Assembly (NCBI GenBank): GCA_021776685.1 | Contig: JAJFFJ010000039.1 | Span: 1 to 64,000 of the forward strand | Reading direction: 5' to 3' | DNA: 64,000 nt | Source of the DNA: Alphaproteobacteria bacterium | GTDB taxonomy: Bacteria > Pseudomonadota > Alphaproteobacteria > Bin65 | In this document: positions 18,509-27,910 of the stretch, one piece after another | Position numbering within the stretch: the first letter of the stretch is position 1 | How the letters are laid out: every line of letters begins with the position of its first letter | Program-made: the position numbers and the translations under genes | The notes under the pieces: generated by a model | Database searches by the model: none | Seen by the model: the letters and a program-made list of their open reading frames with translations, nothing else | What the model was told of the DNA's origin: nothing

Positions 18509-19378
18509 ATGGCCCGTGACTATGAGACGCTTCGGTCATGGCTGTTTGTCCCGGCGGCGGACACGTCGGCGATTGACGCTGCTGTAAATTCGGCAACCGA
18601 TGTCGCCATCGCCGAGTTCGAGGACTTCACACCGCCGGACCAGCGCCCCGCCGCCCGTGCGCTGCTGGCGCGCGCGCTGGCGGATTGGCGCGCCGCCGGC
18701 ATGGTCACTGCTGTCCGCATCAACCCGCTCTGGACTGCCGACGGCCCGGCTGACCTGGCCGCCGCCATTGACGCGGGCGCCGATATCATCGCCTTCCCCA
18801 AGGTGCGCGGGCCGGAGGACGTGCGGGAAATGGATGCTGCGCTTTCCGCCGAGGGGTCGGCGGCCGACCTGCTCCCCAATATCGAATCTGCAGCAGCCCT
18901 GGTGGCGACCGGCGAGATTGCGCGCGCCAGCGACCGGGTCCATGCCTGCCTGATTGCGTCGGAAGACATGGCTGCCGACCTTGGCGCCGAGCGGACCCGG
19001 GATGGCGCTGAACTCCGATATGCCCGCGAGCGCTTTCTGATTGAATGCCGCTCCGTCGGTGTCACACCTGTGGATTGCCCCTATACCTGGTCCGACCTGG
19101 CCGGCCTGGAGGGCGAAACCCACACCGCGCGCCAACTCGGCTATACCGCCAAGAGCGCCGTCGATCCCTTTCATCCCACCATCATCAATCAATTGATGAC
19201 TCCTAGCCCCAACGCCATCGCCCACGCAGAGAAGATCGTGACGGCCTTTGAGACAGCGCGCGCCGAGGGTCGCGACCGGGCGCATCTGGACGGGCATATG
19301 GTGGAATTGCCAACATACCTGGGCGCCCAGCGCCTGCTGGCACGCGCGCAAAAATTTGCAGATCGTGGGGAAAAATGA
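18509..19378 (+). CDS. HpcH/HpaI-family CoA-ester lyase (CitE-like)
   Basis: A 289-residue TIM-barrel lyase of the citrate lyase beta/malyl-CoA lyase group. It begins LRSWLFVPAADTSAIDAA and carries VAIAEFEDFTPPDQRPAAR (usual form LEDAVxxxxKxxAR), an ADIIAFPKVRGPEDV strand and the catalytic NIESAAALV. CLIASEDMAADLGAERT follows, then SAVDPFHPTIINQL. It should cleave or form a C-C bond in a beta-hydroxyacyl-CoA. The usual lysine of the VAP..K motif is replaced (PPDQRP), so the substrate may differ. It starts 5 bp after the SDR stop and overlaps the next gene by 4 bp. Confidence 0.85.
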   Translation: MARDYETLRSWLFVPAADTSAIDAAVNSATDVAIAEFEDFTPPDQRPAARALLARALADWRAAGMVTAVRINPLWTADGPADLAAAIDAGADIIAFPKVRGPEDVREMDAALSAEGSAADLLPNIESAAALVATGEIARASDRVHACLIASEDMAADLGAERTRDGAELRYARERFLIECRSVGVTPVDCPYTWSDLAGLEGETHTARQLGYTAKSAVDPFHPTIINQLMTPSPNAIAHAEKIVTAFETARAEGRDRAHLDGHMVELPTYLGAQRLLARAQKFADRGEK

Positions 19379-20208
19379 CCGCAATCGACTCCGCAACCAG
19401 CATCGACACCGGCACTGAGCAGCTTCTCGCCGAGCTGAATGACGGTGTTCTGACCATCACCTTCAACCGGCCCGAGGCGCGTAACGCCTTGTCCGATGTG
19501 CTGACTCCGGCCTTGCGCAAGATGCTGGCGAGAATACCGGACATGGACGACGTGGGTGCGCTTGTCCTGACCGGCAGTGGCACCGCCTTCTGCGCGGGCG
19601 GCGACGTCAAGGGCATGAAGGGCGGCTATCAGAAAGAACGGACTTTCGACGAAGCCGTCGAAAATCTGCATCAGCGGCAGATCACCGTTTCCGCCGCTCT
19701 CTATGGCCTGCGTATTCCCACCATCGCCGCGTTGCCAGGGCCGGCTGCCGGCGCAGGCCTGTCCATCGCCCTTGCCTGCGATATGCGCATCGCGGCCGAG
19801 ACCGCCTTTGTCGCCACCGGTTATGTACGGGTGGGGCTCAGCGGCGACTATGGCATCAACTGGCTGCTGCCGCGGGTCGTCGGGCCGTCTCGGGCGCGGC
19901 AGCTCATGTTCACCGGCGAGAAAGTGGATGCGGCAACCGGCGAACGCTATGGGCTGTTTAACCAGGTGGTGCCGGACGACAAGCTGCAGGAGACAGCTTT
20001 CAACCTGGCCCGAACCCTGGCCAATGGTCCCCGCACGGCGCTGGCCAACATGAAGGACAATCTCGACCAGGGCATGGAGCAGGATTTGGAGAGCTTTCTG
20101 GGCGCCGAGGCCCACCGGCTCGTCAGCTCTGCACGCACGGAAGATCATAAGGAAGCCGTCCGCGCCTTTGTCGAGAAGCGCGCGCCAAACTTCGGCCAGA
20201 AAACCTAG
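19375..20208 (+). CDS. Enoyl-CoA hydratase/isomerase (crotonase family)
   Basis: A 277-residue crotonase. Oxyanion-hole segments are CAGGDVKGM (residues 73-81) and PGPAAGAGLSIALACD (121-136). At the second acidic position it has SGDYGINWLLPR, with Asp158 in place of the usual Glu pair, as in several degraders of unusual acyl-CoAs. It overlaps the CoA-ester lyase stop by 4 bp (ATGA) and ends the operon. It is likely to hydrate an enoyl-CoA that the lyase then cleaves, or the reverse. The specificity is not readable. Confidence 0.87.
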   Translation: MTAIDSATSIDTGTEQLLAELNDGVLTITFNRPEARNALSDVLTPALRKMLARIPDMDDVGALVLTGSGTAFCAGGDVKGMKGGYQKERTFDEAVENLHQRQITVSAALYGLRIPTIAALPGPAAGAGLSIALACDMRIAAETAFVATGYVRVGLSGDYGINWLLPRVVGPSRARQLMFTGEKVDAATGERYGLFNQVVPDDKLQETAFNLARTLANGPRTALANMKDNLDQGMEQDLESFLGAEAHRLVSSARTEDHKEAVRAFVEKRAPNFGQKT

Positions 20209-20446
20209 ACTCAGCGCCGGGTTTCCAACGCCGGGTTTCCAACGCCACGCAGATTTCTTCCGGATGTGGGGGAATGTGGTGTTTGTGGTGCTTTGGCGTT
20301 CCGATCTCCCTTGAATGTGGTGTTTCTCGCCGTTCGGCGTGAGGAAAACCATTTCGGCTGGGGCTTTTTTAGATGTTGCTGAATGTTGCTATTTGTTGCG
20401 GTTTGTTGCGGCGGCAATGCACGCGTGAATTTGGGACACCCGCCCG

Positions 20447-20474
20447 TTGACACGGTGCTGGATTCTTCTATATA
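20447..20474 (+). promoter_or_regulatory. Sigma70-like promoter TTGACA-N16-TATATA
   Basis: TTGACA at 20447-20452 and TATATA at 20469-20474 are spaced by 16 bp, one of the two best promoter matches seen in the window. Transcription would start near 20481 and run toward the 3' end of yaiI. On the minus strand the same TATATA has TTGAAG 16 bp upstream (20491-20496), so the signal may be bidirectional. No annotated gene follows in either direction, so the product would be a small RNA, a small protein or antisense RNA. Confidence 0.55.
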
Positions 20475-20487
20475 GGAATTTAATCCA

Positions 20488-20589
20488 ATGCTTCAAGCAG
20501 GGATCGTACATGGCCGGTCATTGCCGCGGCCGCGGGAATCCAGTCAGGTGGCGTTCCTGAAGTCCGCCTGCGGGAGCATGGCGAATTGA
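20488..20589 (+). CDS. Possible 33-residue small protein behind a strong promoter
   Basis: An ATG at 20488 opens a 33-codon frame ending TGA at 20587-20589. The peptide is basic and contains a single cysteine; nothing in it is recognisable. AGGAA lies 9 bp upstream, but it overlaps the predicted -10, so a transcript from that promoter would have only about 7 leader bases. The region may instead be noncoding. It is listed because of the promoter rather than because of coding evidence. Confidence 0.2.
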   Translation: MLQAGIVHGRSLPRPRESSQVAFLKSACGSMAN

Positions 20590-20650
20590 GCACAGGTCAG
20601 GCGGAAAGTGGATCCTGATTCTCTGACCGCGGTCTCCCGCCAGAGTGGGG

Positions 20651-21097
20651 TCAGGCCTTCAATGCCTGCTGCACCGCCACCTCCAGCGCCTGAAGAAACC
20701 GGGAGCGGTCCTGCTTCGAGAAGCTGCGCCCGCCGCCGGTCATTTCGCCGGTTTCCCGCAATGCGGACATGAGATCACGGGAGGCCAGCGCCATGCCGAT
20801 ATTGTCGGGGGTAAAGGGCCGGCCGTCATGGCCGAGGGCGCTGCCGCCCGCCTCAAGGCAGCGGCTGGCCAGCGGGATGTCGCCGGTGATGCAGATGTCG
20901 CCGGGGCCAATGCGCTCGGCGATCCAGTCGTCCGCCTCGTCCGGGCCATCCGGCACCATCACGGACTCCACATGGGCATCCCGGCTGAGCATGCCGCTGT
21001 TGCTGACCAGCCAGACCTTGACGCCATGGCGCTCCGCGACACGGGACACTTCCCGCTTCACCGGGCAGGCATCCGCATCCACGTAGATTTCGGTCAT
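20651..21097 (-). CDS. yaiI: YaiI/YqxD family protein (UPF0178)
   Basis: A 148-residue protein matching UPF0178/DUF188. It begins with the acidic IYVDADACPVKREV, followed by VSNSGML, ADDWIAERIGPGDICITGDIPLA, GRPFTPDNIGMALASRDLM and the GGGRSFSKQDRSRFLQAL tail. The aspartates are arranged as in PIN-like nucleases, but no activity is established. It lies 25 bp downstream of pntB, separated by three copies of the hexamer GATACC (minus strand). No Shine-Dalgarno is visible at that junction. Confidence 0.9.
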   Translation of the reverse strand: MTEIYVDADACPVKREVSRVAERHGVKVWLVSNSGMLSRDAHVESVMVPDGPDEADDWIAERIGPGDICITGDIPLASRCLEAGGSALGHDGRPFTPDNIGMALASRDLMSALRETGEMTGGGRSFSKQDRSRFLQALEVAVQQALKA

Positions 21098-21122
21098 TTC
21101 GGTATCGGTATCGGTATCTGCG

Positions 21123-22508
21123 TCAGTCGGCCAGCGCTTTCAACACCGCGTCGAAGCTTTCCTTTGCGTCGCCGAACAGCATCCGCGTGTTCTCCTTGTA
21201 GAACAGCGGATTGTCGACACCGGCATAGCCGGTCGCCATGCTGCGTTTGGAGACGATCGCGGTCTTGGCCTTCCACACCTCCAGCACCGGCATGCCCGCG
21301 ATGGGGCTGTTGGGGTCTTCCTGCGCGCCCGGATTGACAATGTCATTGGCGCCAATCACCAGGACCACATCGGTCTCCGGGAAATCGTCGTTGATCTCGT
21401 CCATCTCAAGGACGATGTCGTAGGGCACCCTCGCCTCCGCCAGCAGCACATTCATATGTCCGGGCAGCCGGCCGGCCACGGGGTGGATCGCGAAACGCAC
21501 ATTGACCTTTTTTGCCCGCAGCTTGTTGGTGATTTCACTGACGGTCTGCTGGGCCTGAGCGACCGCCATGCCATAGCCGGGCACGATAACAACCGACTGC
21601 GCGTCGTCCAGAAGCGCTGCTGTTTCCTCGACCGTGGTGGCGATAACCTCGCCGCCTTCCGTCACGGCCGCCGTCCCGCCACTGGTGCCGAAGCCACCCA
21701 GGATGACACTGACGAAATGCCGGTTCATCGCCCGGCACATGATGTAGCTGAGGATCGCGCCGGAGGAGCCGACCAGCGCACCGACCACGATCAGCAGGTC
21801 ATTGCCCAGCATGAAGCCGGTGGCCGCCGCCGCCCAGCCGGAATAGCTGTTCAACATCGAGACAACCACAGGCATGTCCGCGCCGCCGATGGCCATCACC
21901 AGATGGGCGCCGACCACGAAGGCGATGCCGGTCATCACCAGCAGGCAGATCATGGCCACCGTGTGATCCTGGGTCAGGAACAGGTAGCCCAGCACCAGGC
22001 AGGCGATGATGGCGATGCCGTTAAGGCCATGGCGGAAGGGCAGCGTCAGCGGTTTGCCGGAGATGGCGCCCTGCAATTTGCCGAAGGCGATGATCGAGCC
22101 GGTGAAGGTGATCGCGCCGATGAAGACGCCCAGGAAGATTTCCACTTCGTGGATGATCTTCTCCGCGCCGGTGAAATTCGGCGGGCTGATATGGCTGTTG
22201 AGGCCCACTAGGACCGCCGCGAGGCCGACGAAACTGTGCAGGATGGCGACCAGCTGGGGCATCTGGGTCATTTCGACCTTGAGCGCCACCACAACGCCGA
22301 TCAGCGCGCCCACGATCATCGCCGGCGCGATATAGGCCAGCGCCTCCGGCGGCAGCCAGAGAATGGTCGCGGCAATCGCGATGGCCATACCGACAATGCC
22401 GTAGATGTTGCCGCGGCGGGCCGTCTCCTGATTGGAGAGGCCACCCAGGCTGAGGATGAAGAGAATGCTGGCCGCAACGTAGCAGGCCGTGAGGAGTCCG
22501 AAAGTCAT
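21123..22508 (-). CDS. pntB: NAD(P) transhydrogenase subunit beta PntB
   Basis: A 461-residue membrane protein with about eight or nine N-terminal hydrophobic helices. The hydrophilic NADP-binding domain III contains [47 protein letters not shown] and [14 protein letters not shown]. With PntA it forms the proton-translocating transhydrogenase that makes NADPH from NADH at the inner membrane. The frame is open to 22568, but the ATG at 22508 gives the conserved N-terminus. It starts 10 bp after the pntA stop. Confidence 0.95.
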   Translation of the reverse strand: MTFGLLTACYVAASILFILSLGGLSNQETARRGNIYGIVGMAIAIAATILWLPPEALAYIAPAMIVGALIGVVVALKVEMTQMPQLVAILHSFVGLAAVLVGLNSHISPPNFTGAEKIIHEVEIFLGVFIGAITFTGSIIAFGKLQGAISGKPLTLPFRHGLNGIAIIACLVLGYLFLTQDHTVAMICLLVMTGIAFVVGAHLVMAIGGADMPVVVSMLNSYSGWAAAATGFMLGNDLLIVVGALVGSSGAILSYIMCRAMNRHFVSVILGGFGTSGGTAAVTEGGEVIATTVEETAALLDDAQSVVIVPGYGMAVAQAQQTVSEITNKLRAKKVNVRFAIHPVAGRLPGHMNVLLAEARVPYDIVLEMDEINDDFPETDVVLVIGANDIVNPGAQEDPNSPIAGMPVLEVWKAKTAIVSKRSMATGYAGVDNPLFYKENTRMLFGDAKESFDAVLKALAD

Positions 22509-22518
22509 CTGCCGACCC

Positions 22519-24087
22519 CTAGCTTCTGCGGAACATCTGCAGCATGCGCTGCGTGACGGTGAAACCACCGACGATGTTGATGGTGGCGATCAATGTGCCG
22601 ACGACCGCCAGGATCGTGACGATGATCGACGAACTACCGACCTGCAGCAGCGCACCGATGACGATGATTCCGCTGATTGCGTTGGTGACGCTCATCAGCG
22701 GGGTATGCAGCGCCGGGGTGACATTCCAGATCACCTGCCAGCCGACGAAGCAGGCCAGCACGAATACCGTGAACCGCGGCATGAAAGAGGCCGGCGCGTA
22801 GGCGCCAACCAGCGCCAACAAAATCGCGCCTAATCCCAGGACCACCGCCGTCTTTATCGCCTTCTGCTTTGGCGTCAACTGGGTGGATTTGATCTTCACC
22901 GGCTCCTTCGCCTCGTCCTTCGGCGGCGCAATCGCCGGTGTCTTGGGCGGAGGCGGTGGCCAGGTAATCTCACCGTCCTTGATCACCGTCGTACCGCGGA
23001 TGACGTCGTCGTCCATGTCGACGTTGATCTGGCCGTCTTTTTCGGGGGTCAGATCCGTCAGCAGGTGGCGCAGGTTGGTGGCGTAAAGCTGGCTCGCCTG
23101 GGTCGGCAGCCGGCTTGGCAAATCGGTGTGGCCCAGGATGGTGACCCCATGGCGGGAAACCACCTCGTTGGGCACCGTCAGCTCGCAGTTGCCGCCCTGC
23201 TCGGCAGCCAGATCGACAATGACGCTGCCGTCTTTCATGCTCTCCACCATGGCGGCGGTGATCAGTTTGGGCGCCGGCTTGCCGGGAATCAGCGCGGTGG
23301 TGATGATGATGTCCACCTCTTTCGCCTGCTCGGCGAACAGCGCCATCTCGGCCTTGATGAACTCTTCGCTCATTACCTTTGCATAGCCGCCCTGGCCTGA
23401 GCCCTCTTCCTCGAAGTCGAGTTCCAGGAACTCGGCGCCCATGCTTTCGACCTGCTGTTTGACCTCGGGCCGGGTGTCGAACGCGCGGACAATGGCGCCC
23501 AGTGAATTGGCGGTGCCGACGGCGGCAAGGCCGGCAACGCCGGCGCCGATGACCATCACCTTTGCGGGCGGCATCTTGCCAGCGGCAGTGATCTGCCCGG
23601 TAAAGAAACGGCCGAAATGATTGGCGGCTTCAATGATGGCGCGGTAGCCGCCGATATTGGCCATGGAGCTGAGCGCATCCAGCTTCTGCGCGCGGGAGAT
23701 GCGCGGCACAGAATCCATCGACATGACTGTCGCCTTGCGCTTGGCAAGCTGGTCCAGAAGATCGCTGTTTTGCGCGGGCCAGATGAAACTGATGAGTGTG
23801 CCGCCTTCCCGAAGCAGCGCGGTCTCGTGTTTGCCTGCGGTGGGGTGGGCCTCCGGGGGGCGCACCTTCATGACGATGTCCGCGTTCCAGACTTCCGCCG
23901 TGTCGGTAATGATCTCCGCACCAGCCTCGCGATAGGCCGCGTCAGAGAATTCCGCCGCCGCCCCGGCGCCAGCTTCCACTACGACTTCAAAGCCGAGCTT
24001 CTGCAGGTGGCCGATGGATTCCGGTGTGGCTGCAACGCGCCGTTCGCCGTCATGCACCTCTTTAGGGATGCCGATCCGTGTCGCCAT
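22519..24087 (-). CDS. pntA: NAD(P) transhydrogenase subunit alpha PntA (fused)
   Basis: A 522-residue alpha subunit. The NAD-binding domain I has [21 protein letters not shown] at the start, [17 protein letters not shown] and [20 protein letters not shown] proline-rich linker ([13 protein letters not shown]) leads to four membrane helices at the C-terminus (from about residue 400). It is the fused PntA of the E. coli type rather than the split PntAA/PntAB found in some alphaproteobacteria. The start at 24087 is set by family alignment. The order pntA, pntB, yaiI suggests one operon. The 289 bp upstream (24088-24376) separate it from galB and hold no other gene. Confidence 0.95.
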   Translation of the reverse strand: MATRIGIPKEVHDGERRVAATPESIGHLQKLGFEVVVEAGAGAAAEFSDAAYREAGAEIITDTAEVWNADIVMKVRPPEAHPTAGKHETALLREGGTLISFIWPAQNSDLLDQLAKRKATVMSMDSVPRISRAQKLDALSSMANIGGYRAIIEAANHFGRFFTGQITAAGKMPPAKVMVIGAGVAGLAAVGTANSLGAIVRAFDTRPEVKQQVESMGAEFLELDFEEEGSGQGGYAKVMSEEFIKAEMALFAEQAKEVDIIITTALIPGKPAPKLITAAMVESMKDGSVIVDLAAEQGGNCELTVPNEVVSRHGVTILGHTDLPSRLPTQASQLYATNLRHLLTDLTPEKDGQINVDMDDDVIRGTTVIKDGEITWPPPPPKTPAIAPPKDEAKEPVKIKSTQLTPKQKAIKTAVVLGLGAILLALVGAYAPASFMPRFTVFVLACFVGWQVIWNVTPALHTPLMSVTNAISGIIVIGALLQVGSSSIIVTILAVVGTLIATINIVGGFTVTQRMLQMFRRS

Positions 24088-24376
24088 ACTCAATGGTCCT
24101 TCAACATGTGCGGGCAATGGATCCCGGTCTGTGCGGCCGGCAGGCAGGTGAGTGTGTTCTGGCCCATTGCGGGCCGCCGGCCAATGGCGCTTTTTTAGCA
24201 GCCGCTCCGGACGACGGCCACGAGGCAAAGCGCAGCAGGCGGTCACAATATGGAGAGGCAGGTGCAAGGCTGGAGACGTCGCAGGCCCAGGCTACAATTC
24301 CGCCAGATTCGCTGTTATGTTTTGGCTTCGCAGCCTAACGTCACAGCAGCAATTACAAATCCTTGGGAGCAACCTG

Positions 24377-25102
24377 GTGAGTTCAGAAAACGGCAAGACG
24401 GCGCTGGTGGTCAGTGCCCATTCTGCGGACTTTGTCTGGCGCTGCGGCGGCGCCATCGCGCTCTATGCGGAGCGTGACTACAGGGTGCTGGTGGTCTGCC
24501 TCAGCTTCGGCGAGCGGGGTGAATCCGGCAAGCTGTGGAAGCAGGGCAACATGACCCTCCAGGAGGTCAAGGACGCCCGGCAGGAAGAGGCGGCGGCAGC
24601 GGCCGAAACCCTGGGCGGCGAGCCAATCTTCTTTGACCTCGGCGACTATCCCATGCGGGTGGACGAAGACGCGATCAACCGCCTCGTGGACCTTTACCGC
24701 GAGCATCGGCCGGAATTCGTGCTCACCCATTCCCTCGAAGACCCCTACAATTTCGACCACCCGCTGGCCGCCAAGGTGGCGCAGGAAGCGCGTGTCATCG
24801 CCCAGGCCCACGGCCACAATCCTGAGCAGGGCGCCATCGGCGCGCCGGGCGTGTTTCTGTTCGAGCCCCACCAGCCTGAGCAGTGCAACTGGAAGCCCCA
24901 GGTTTTCCTCGACATCACCACGGTCTTCGAGAAAAAGCAGAAGGCTTTTGAAGCCATGGCAGCCCAGGAGCATCTCTGGGACTACTACACACGCGTCGCC
25001 CTGCAGCGGGGTGTGCAGGCCAAACGCAACTCCGGCAAGGACATCAAATATGCCGAGGCCTACCAGCGCATCTTCCCCCTGGTGACGGAGAGCTTCCAGT
25101 GA
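24377..25102 (+). CDS. galB: PIG-L family 4-oxalomesaconate hydratase (GalB-like)
   Basis: A 241-residue PIG-L-fold protein starting at a GTG with GGGAG 7 bp upstream; the frame is open further upstream but has no better start. Its first motif is [16 protein letters not shown] instead of the AHPDDE of deacetylases, a variant I associate with Gal[14 protein letters not shown] and [16 protein letters not shown] follow, and [13 protein letters not shown] provides further metal ligands. GalB hydrates 4-oxalomesaconate in the gallate and protocatechuate 4,5-cleavage pathways. The assignment is supported by the next two genes, which fit GalC and GalD. Confidence 0.82.
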   Translation: MSSENGKTALVVSAHSADFVWRCGGAIALYAERDYRVLVVCLSFGERGESGKLWKQGNMTLQEVKDARQEEAAAAAETLGGEPIFFDLGDYPMRVDEDAINRLVDLYREHRPEFVLTHSLEDPYNFDHPLAAKVAQEARVIAQAHGHNPEQGAIGAPGVFLFEPHQPEQCNWKPQVFLDITTVFEKKQKAFEAMAAQEHLWDYYTRVALQRGVQAKRNSGKDIKYAEAYQRIFPLVTESFQ

Positions 25103-25812
25103 CAGGCGCGCCCCTTGGCGTTGCGGTGCGCACGATCGACCGTGCCGATGCGGCCATCATCGACACGCTGGGCGCGCAGGGGGTCGCCACCGTTCACGAA
25201 GCCCAGGGCCGCCGCGGACTGCTGGCTCCCTATATGCGGCCAATCTGGCCTGGTGCGGCCGCGGCCGGCAGCGCCGTGACCGTCCTGGCGGCGCCGGGCG
25301 ATAACTGGATGATCCATGTGGCCGTAGAACTCTGCCAGGCCGGAGACATTCTTGTGGTCGGCACTATGGCGCCCTCTACAGACGGCTTTTTTGGTGACTT
25401 GCTGGCCACGTCCCTTGCCGCCCGCGGCGTGCGGGGGCTGGTGATCGATGGCGGCTGTCGCGATGTGGGGCCGCTACGTGACATGGGCTTCCCGGTCTGG
25501 TCGAAGGCAGTGCACGCGCAGGGCACCATCAAGGAAACCCTCGGCTCGGTGAATGTGCCGGTGGTCTGTGCCGGCGAACTGATCAATCCCGGCGACGTCA
25601 TGGTCGCGGACGACGATGGCGTCTGCGTTGTACGCCGGGACGAAGCGGCAAAGGTCGCAGAAGCCGGCGCCCGGCGTGAAGCCAATGAGGCGGACAAGCG
25701 CAAGCAGTTCCAGGCCGGCGAACTCGGCCTCGACATCTACGGCATGCGAGAAAAGCTCGACGCGAAGGGGTTTCGATATGTGGACACCGCGGACGGGCTG
25801 AAGGAGAGGTAA
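25099..25812 (+). CDS. galC: 4-carboxy-4-hydroxy-2-oxoadipate aldolase (RraA fold)
   Basis: A 237-residue RraA-fold class II aldolase. The substrate and metal segment is [21 protein letters not shown] followed by CRDV, where the Arg-Asp pair binds substrate and metal. [24 protein letters not shown] completes the core. GalC/LigK enzymes split 4-carboxy-4-hydroxy-2-oxoadipate into pyruvate and oxaloacetate. The start is a GTG overlapping the galB stop by 4 bp (GTGA). Generic RraA relatives are the alternative, but the order with galB and galD favours this function. Confidence 0.85.
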   Translation: MTGAPLGVAVRTIDRADAAIIDTLGAQGVATVHEAQGRRGLLAPYMRPIWPGAAAAGSAVTVLAAPGDNWMIHVAVELCQAGDILVVGTMAPSTDGFFGDLLATSLAARGVRGLVIDGGCRDVGPLRDMGFPVWSKAVHAQGTIKETLGSVNVPVVCAGELINPGDVMVADDDGVCVVRRDEAAKVAEAGARREANEADKRKQFQAGELGLDIYGMREKLDAKGFRYVDTADGLKER

Positions 25813-26888
25813 TGGCCGGCCACCCCTGCACATGGATGCGCGGCGGCACGTCGAAGGGGGCCTATTTCCTCGCAGCCGACCTGCCGCCTGATCCGGCTGA
25901 GCGGGATGCCCTGCTCCTGGCCATCATGGGCTCCCCCGACCCCCGGCAGATCGACGGCATCGGCGGCGCCACGTCGCTGACCAGCAAGGTCGCCGTGATC
26001 TCGGCCTCAGAAGCGCCGGATGTGGACGTGGACTATCTGTTCCTCCAGGTAGTGGTGGACGAGGCACGGGTCGATGACGGGCAGAATTGCGGCAACATCC
26101 TGGTGGGAGTCGCGCCCTTCGCCATTGAGCACGGGCTGGTGGCCGCGGACGATGGCGAGACCACCGTGCGTATTCGCATGGTCAATTCCGACAGCCTTGT
26201 GGAAGCCCGGGTGCAAACGCCGGATCGCAAGGTCACCTATGAGGGCGATACGTTGATCGATGGTGTGGCCGGCGGCGCAGCACCCGTACTGCTGGACTTC
26301 CTTGATACCGCCGGTTCAGCCGCGGGATCTCTGTTGCCCACAGGCAACAACATCGACGAGATAGATGGTCTCCAGGCCACGCTGATCGACAATGGCATGC
26401 CGGTGGTCATTCTCCGGGCCAGCGACCTGGACCGCACCGGCTACGAGACCAAGCCCGAACTCGACAAGGATACAGAGCTAAAGGCGCGCATCGAGAATAT
26501 CCGGCTGCAGGCAGGGCCCTTGCTCAATCTGGGTGACGTGGCCAAGCGGACGATTCCGAAGATGTTTCTGGTGGCGCCGCCCCAGCAAGCAGGCCTGATC
26601 TGCACCCGCAGCTTCATTCCCCATGACTGCCACGCAGCGGTAGGTGTCTTTGCTGCGGTCTCCGTCGCCACCGCCGCCATGCTGCCGGACTCGGTCTGCG
26701 ATGGCATTGCCGACGTGCCGCCGGGCGCGCGCAAAATGTGCGGCATCGAGCATCCGAGTGGCATTTTTTCTGCGTCGATCCTGCTGGGTCCGGATGGCCA
26801 GGTCGAACGCGCCGGGATCGTCCGCACAGCCCGGAAGCTCTTTCAAGGCACCGTCTATCCCGCGCCGACATCACAGGTGGCGGCATGA
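25812..26888 (+). CDS. galD: 4-oxalomesaconate tautomerase (PrpF family, GalD-like)
   Basis: A 358-residue PrpF/diaminopimelate-epimerase-fold protein. The N-terminal CTWMRGGTSKGAYF, then PRQIDGIGGATSLTSKVAVIS, DDGQNCGNILVGVAPFAIE and TRSFIPHDCHAAVGVFAAV are the expected blocks, with Cys residues at the two acid/base positions. It interconverts the keto and enol forms of 4-oxalomesaconate. The start shares one base with the galC stop (TAATG). Methylaconitate or other PrpF-type isomerisation is the alternative, but the galBCD order makes the tautomerase likely. Confidence 0.85.
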   Translation: MAGHPCTWMRGGTSKGAYFLAADLPPDPAERDALLLAIMGSPDPRQIDGIGGATSLTSKVAVISASEAPDVDVDYLFLQVVVDEARVDDGQNCGNILVGVAPFAIEHGLVAADDGETTVRIRMVNSDSLVEARVQTPDRKVTYEGDTLIDGVAGGAAPVLLDFLDTAGSAAGSLLPTGNNIDEIDGLQATLIDNGMPVVILRASDLDRTGYETKPELDKDTELKARIENIRLQAGPLLNLGDVAKRTIPKMFLVAPPQQAGLICTRSFIPHDCHAAVGVFAAVSVATAAMLPDSVCDGIADVPPGARKMCGIEHPSGIFSASILLGPDGQVERAGIVRTARKLFQGTVYPAPTSQVAA

Positions 26889-27868
26889 AGGTGACCGCCT
26901 ATGCCGCCTCGGTCGGCCATTCCATCTGGTTCAGCCACGACCTCGGCGAAACCTGGAACCGCGCCTTCACCCCCACCGGCGGCATCTATAACGAATCCCG
27001 CGCCTGGTGCGTGGCGACCCACCCGCAGCGGCCGGGCGAAGTCCTCGCCGGCACCGACCTGGGCGTTTATCGATGGACCACCGCCGGCGACCGGTGGGAC
27101 CATCTGCCGTCGCCCATGGACGGACTGCACATTCTGCAGATCGCGCAGTCGCCTCACGATCCGGACGTGGTCTTTGCGGGCACGCGCCCGGCACAGCTTT
27201 TCAGGTCCGGCAACGCCGGCAAGACGTGGCGGCGGTGCGATCTCGGCAACAGCGCAGAGTGTGACTTCATCAACACGCCCCGGGTCACCTCCATCCATTT
27301 TGACCCGCGCGATCCCGATACCATCTGGATCACCATCGAGATCGATGGCGTTTTCGTCAGCCGCGATGGCGGCGGGACCTGGGAGAAATGCGTCAATGGC
27401 CTGAAGAGCCCGGACACCCACAATCTGGTCTTCTTTAACGACGACAACGGAGATGGCCGCACCATCTTCTGCTCCACCGAAGAAGGCCTGCACAAAAGTC
27501 GCGACGAGGGGCGCAGCTGGCAGTGGATCGACGTGCCGGACGCACCCTGGCCCTACTTCCGCTGCATCGCCAAGCGCGCGGACGATTCAGGTGTCATGTT
27601 CCTGTCCGTGGGCGACAAGCCGTCCGGCGAGCAGGGCATGCTGTTCCGAAGCCGGGACAAGGGTGAGACCTGGGAGCGGGTCGACCTGCCCGAGCCGCCC
27701 AACACGACCATCTGGTGGATCGCCACCAACCCGGCAGATCCAAACCTGATATTCTTCTGCACCATCTTCGGCCAGATCTTCCGTTCCACCGACGGGGGCG
27801 AGGTCTGGCAAAAAATGCGCCGGGAACTGGGCGAACTGCGCATGATCGCCTGGCAGCCGGCCGCCTGA
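26885..27868 (+). CDS. Asp-box (BNR) beta-propeller protein, sialidase-like
   Basis: A 327-residue protein with at least six Asp-box repeats of form S-x-D-x-G-x-T-W, for example SHDLGETW, RSGNAGKTW, SRDGGGTW, SRDEGRSW, SRDKGETW and STDGGEVW. It should fold as a beta-propeller, as in sialidases and photosystem II assembly factors. No signal peptide is visible, so it appears cytoplasmic, and no sialidase catalytic residues can be assigned. It overlaps galD by 4 bp (ATGA), so it is coupled to the aromatic pathway. Its function there is unknown. Confidence 0.8.
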   Translation: MKVTAYAASVGHSIWFSHDLGETWNRAFTPTGGIYNESRAWCVATHPQRPGEVLAGTDLGVYRWTTAGDRWDHLPSPMDGLHILQIAQSPHDPDVVFAGTRPAQLFRSGNAGKTWRRCDLGNSAECDFINTPRVTSIHFDPRDPDTIWITIEIDGVFVSRDGGGTWEKCVNGLKSPDTHNLVFFNDDNGDGRTIFCSTEEGLHKSRDEGRSWQWIDVPDAPWPYFRCIAKRADDSGVMFLSVGDKPSGEQGMLFRSRDKGETWERVDLPEPPNTTIWWIATNPADPNLIFFCTIFGQIFRSTDGGEVWQKMRRELGELRMIAWQPAA

Positions 27869-27910
27869 CGCCTGACGCCTGACGCTAAACGGACCCAAGG
27901 GAGAGACGCC

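Larger units (their letters stand above)
20209..20650. other. Repeat-rich convergent intergenic region (442 bp)
   Basis: This gap lies between two genes that end in it. It contains a tandem 14-mer gccgggtttccaac (20216-20243), two direct copies of gaatgtggtgttt (20272-20284 and 20313-20325), a run of ttgctg/ttgcgg repeats near 20373-20413 and a strong promoter-like signal at 20447-20474. The sequence after that signal holds a 33-codon frame (20488-20589), described separately. I see no recognisable RNA family and no gene remnant. Confidence 0.7.

Noticed and set aside
16959-18596. 545-codon open frame on the minus strand
   Set aside because: It runs opposite the alpha/beta hydrolase and SDR genes; their motifs and start sites are convincing, this frame has none.
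20211-20453. 80-codon frame from a GTG on the minus strand
   Set aside because: It sits just after the shared promoter -10 but is low-complexity and repeat-derived, with no family resemblance.
20590-20640. Sequence ggtcaggcggaaag, similar to the SRP RNA domain IV
   Set aside because: The asymmetric-loop bases and flanking stems of SRP RNA are absent and the match is short.
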